From an uncultured bacterium (GTDB lineage Bacteria; Patescibacteriota; Microgenomatia; UBA1400; PJMF01), in contig CAJBWJ010000083.1 of NCBI GenBank assembly GCA_903959355.1, forward strand, positions 1-5,549: 5,549 nt of DNA. Direction: 5' to 3'. Of this stretch, positions 4,975-5,549 are shown piece after piece. The notes beneath the pieces are model-generated. The model did not search any database and was not told the DNA's origin. It worked only from the letters and a program-made list of their open reading frames with translations. Position 1 is the stretch's first letter, and every line of letters starts with the position of its first letter. Position numbers and translations under genes: made by a program.

Positions 4975-5283
4975 ATGAACACAATCACATATCTTAGACA
5001 ATTTAGAATTGGAGGAATAGCGATTTTTGATTTAATCGCATCTTACATTGGCATATATTTTCTGACACCATTTTTATCAAAAATTGCCAAAAAGCTTGGC
5101 TTAGATATCGGACGAAAAGAATGGCTGTGGCTAACTATACCAATTGGAGTAATCATTCATTTATTAGCAAGACAACAAACAGCCCTCAATGAAATGCTGC
5201 TCAATAGTGGCAATTATCCATTAAAAATTGTCTTAATATTCATGATCTATATTGGTCTAAGAGGAATAAGAAGAATTAAATAA
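4975..5283 (+). CDS. Small three-helix membrane protein, uncharacterised
   Basis: This 102-residue protein has three probable membrane helices, at about 12-35 (IGGIAIFDLIASYIGIYFL and beyond), 50-66 (WLWLTIPIGVIIHLLAR) and 82-98 (PLKIVLIFMIYIGLRG). Helices 1 and 2 are joined by a basic loop, SKIAKKLGLDIGRK (35-48), and the C-terminus RGIRRIK is basic, so both are probably cytosolic under the positive-inside rule. The FDL in helix 1 and His62 and Arg66 at the end of helix 2 are polar residues in or near the membrane that could matter functionally. I associate similar small proteins with Patescibacteria genomes, but I cannot name a function. The ATG at 4975 is set by the adjacent -10 element. 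The next gene, a lipid kinase, starts 32 bases after its stop with a promoter of the same design, which hints at shared control. Confidence 0.7.
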   Translation: MNTITYLRQFRIGGIAIFDLIASYIGIYFLTPFLSKIAKKLGLDIGRKEWLWLTIPIGVIIHLLARQQTALNEMLLNSGNYPLKIVLIFMIYIGLRGIRRIK

Positions 5284-5299
5284 ATTGCCAAAGAATTAA

Positions 5300-5307
5300 G
5301 GTATACT
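5300..5307 (+). promoter_or_regulatory. GGTATACT promoter of the DgkA-like gene
   Basis: TATACT at 5302-5307, preceded by AAGG, lies eight bases before the ATG at 5316. The AGGTATACT string and its distance to the ATG are the same as upstream of 4975. There is no SD, so a leaderless or nearly leaderless transcript is predicted. A TTGCCA at 5285-5290 resembles a -35 but is only 11 bases away, too close to work with this hexamer. Confidence 0.5.
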
Positions 5308-5315
5308 GAATCGAT

Positions 5316-5549
5316 ATGAAACTAATCAACTCATTTAAATTTGCTATTCTTGGAATCTTTGCTGGATTTAAATTTGAAAGAAACATGAAAATTCACCTGT
5401 TGGTTTCTATTATTGCCATAGCCATGGGATTTTTCTTGCAAATAAACGAAGTGAAATGGCTGGTCATCATTTTATCAATTTCTATAGTAATAACTGCAGA
5501 ACTATTTAATACAGCTATAGAGAAAATTGTTAACGGAATCGTTAAATCC
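5316..5549 (+). CDS. dgkA: DgkA-type undecaprenol/diacylglycerol kinase, N-terminal part (3' truncated)
   Basis: The first 78 residues are present; family members are about 120 long, so roughly a third is missing beyond the window edge. The family signature is clear: FKFAILGIFAGFKFERNMKI with the E-x-N-x-x-H element (Glu21, Asn23, His27) before the first membrane helix (about 26-41), a second helix (about 47-62), then the active-site motif ELFNTAIEKIV with Glu62, Asn65 and Glu69. These correspond to E. coli DgkA Glu69, Asn72 and Glu76. The enzyme is a small trimeric integral membrane kinase that phosphorylates undecaprenol (in most Gram-positive-like bacteria) or diacylglycerol with ATP, recycling the lipid carrier for cell wall synthesis. 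Residue 73 is Asn where the family usually has Asp (Asp80 in E. coli). It follows the small membrane protein by 32 bases and has its own GGTATACT element. Confidence 0.9.
   Translation, partial: MKLINSFKFAILGIFAGFKFERNMKIHLLVSIIAIAMGFFLQINEVKWLVIILSISIVITAELFNTAIEKIVNGIVKS

Noticed and set aside
1..5549. Recoded TGA (glycine), as in some Patescibacteria lineages.
   Set aside because: TGA ends at least four supported genes (521, 1191, 2667 and, on minus, 3728) at natural protein ends, and no supported frame reads through TGA.
1..5549. CRISPR array, insertion sequence or transposase.
   Set aside because: No spaced direct repeats, terminal inverted repeats or transposase motifs were seen on either strand.

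Overview
The window is AT-rich (mostly A/T in third codon positions and between genes). Genes are short and closely packed, several sit without a recognisable Shine-Dalgarno (SD) sequence, and TGA is used as a stop. The gene content (a Trm9-like methyltransferase end, a membrane-anchored protein with PsbP-like repeats, an undecaprenol/diacylglycerol kinase, a small conserved-looking three-helix membrane protein) resembles a Candidate Phyla Radiation (Patescibacteria) genome on the standard bacterial code. This placement is inference from style and gene families, not proof.

Layout. 1-521 is the C-terminal part of a class I SAM-dependent methyltransferase. 564-622 holds a hairpin and a clear sigma70-type promoter for a tRNA-Gln(UUG) gene at 623-696 with encoded CCA. 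697-855 is non-coding and holds an extended -10 promoter. From 856 to 2667 four plus-strand genes follow closely: an XRE-like helix-turn-helix protein, two small proteins I do not recognise, and a cytosolic alpha/beta hydrolase with an intact Ser-Asp-His triad. Converging on them from the minus strand is an AbiEii/MNT-like nucleotidyltransferase (2685-3452). The 3453-3727 interval holds its promoter and a doubtful small minus-strand frame. A second minus-strand gene (3728-4894) encodes a single-pass membrane protein with two PsbP-like modules. An 80-bp divergent promoter region separates it from a plus-strand three-helix membrane protein (4975-5283) and the start of a DgkA-type lipid kinase (5316 to the window end).

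The most notable pattern is regulatory. Five start codons (1618, 4975 and 5316 on plus; 3452 and 4894 on minus) have no SD but carry a -10-like hexamer directly preceded by GG, placed 6 or 8 bases before the ATG. That spacing puts the predicted transcription start at or within about two bases of the ATG, suggesting leaderless mRNAs. By contrast the first gene of the 856-2667 cluster has an extended -10, a short leader and an SD. The 856-1881 trio is the best candidate for an undescribed small system, but the sequence alone does not show its function.
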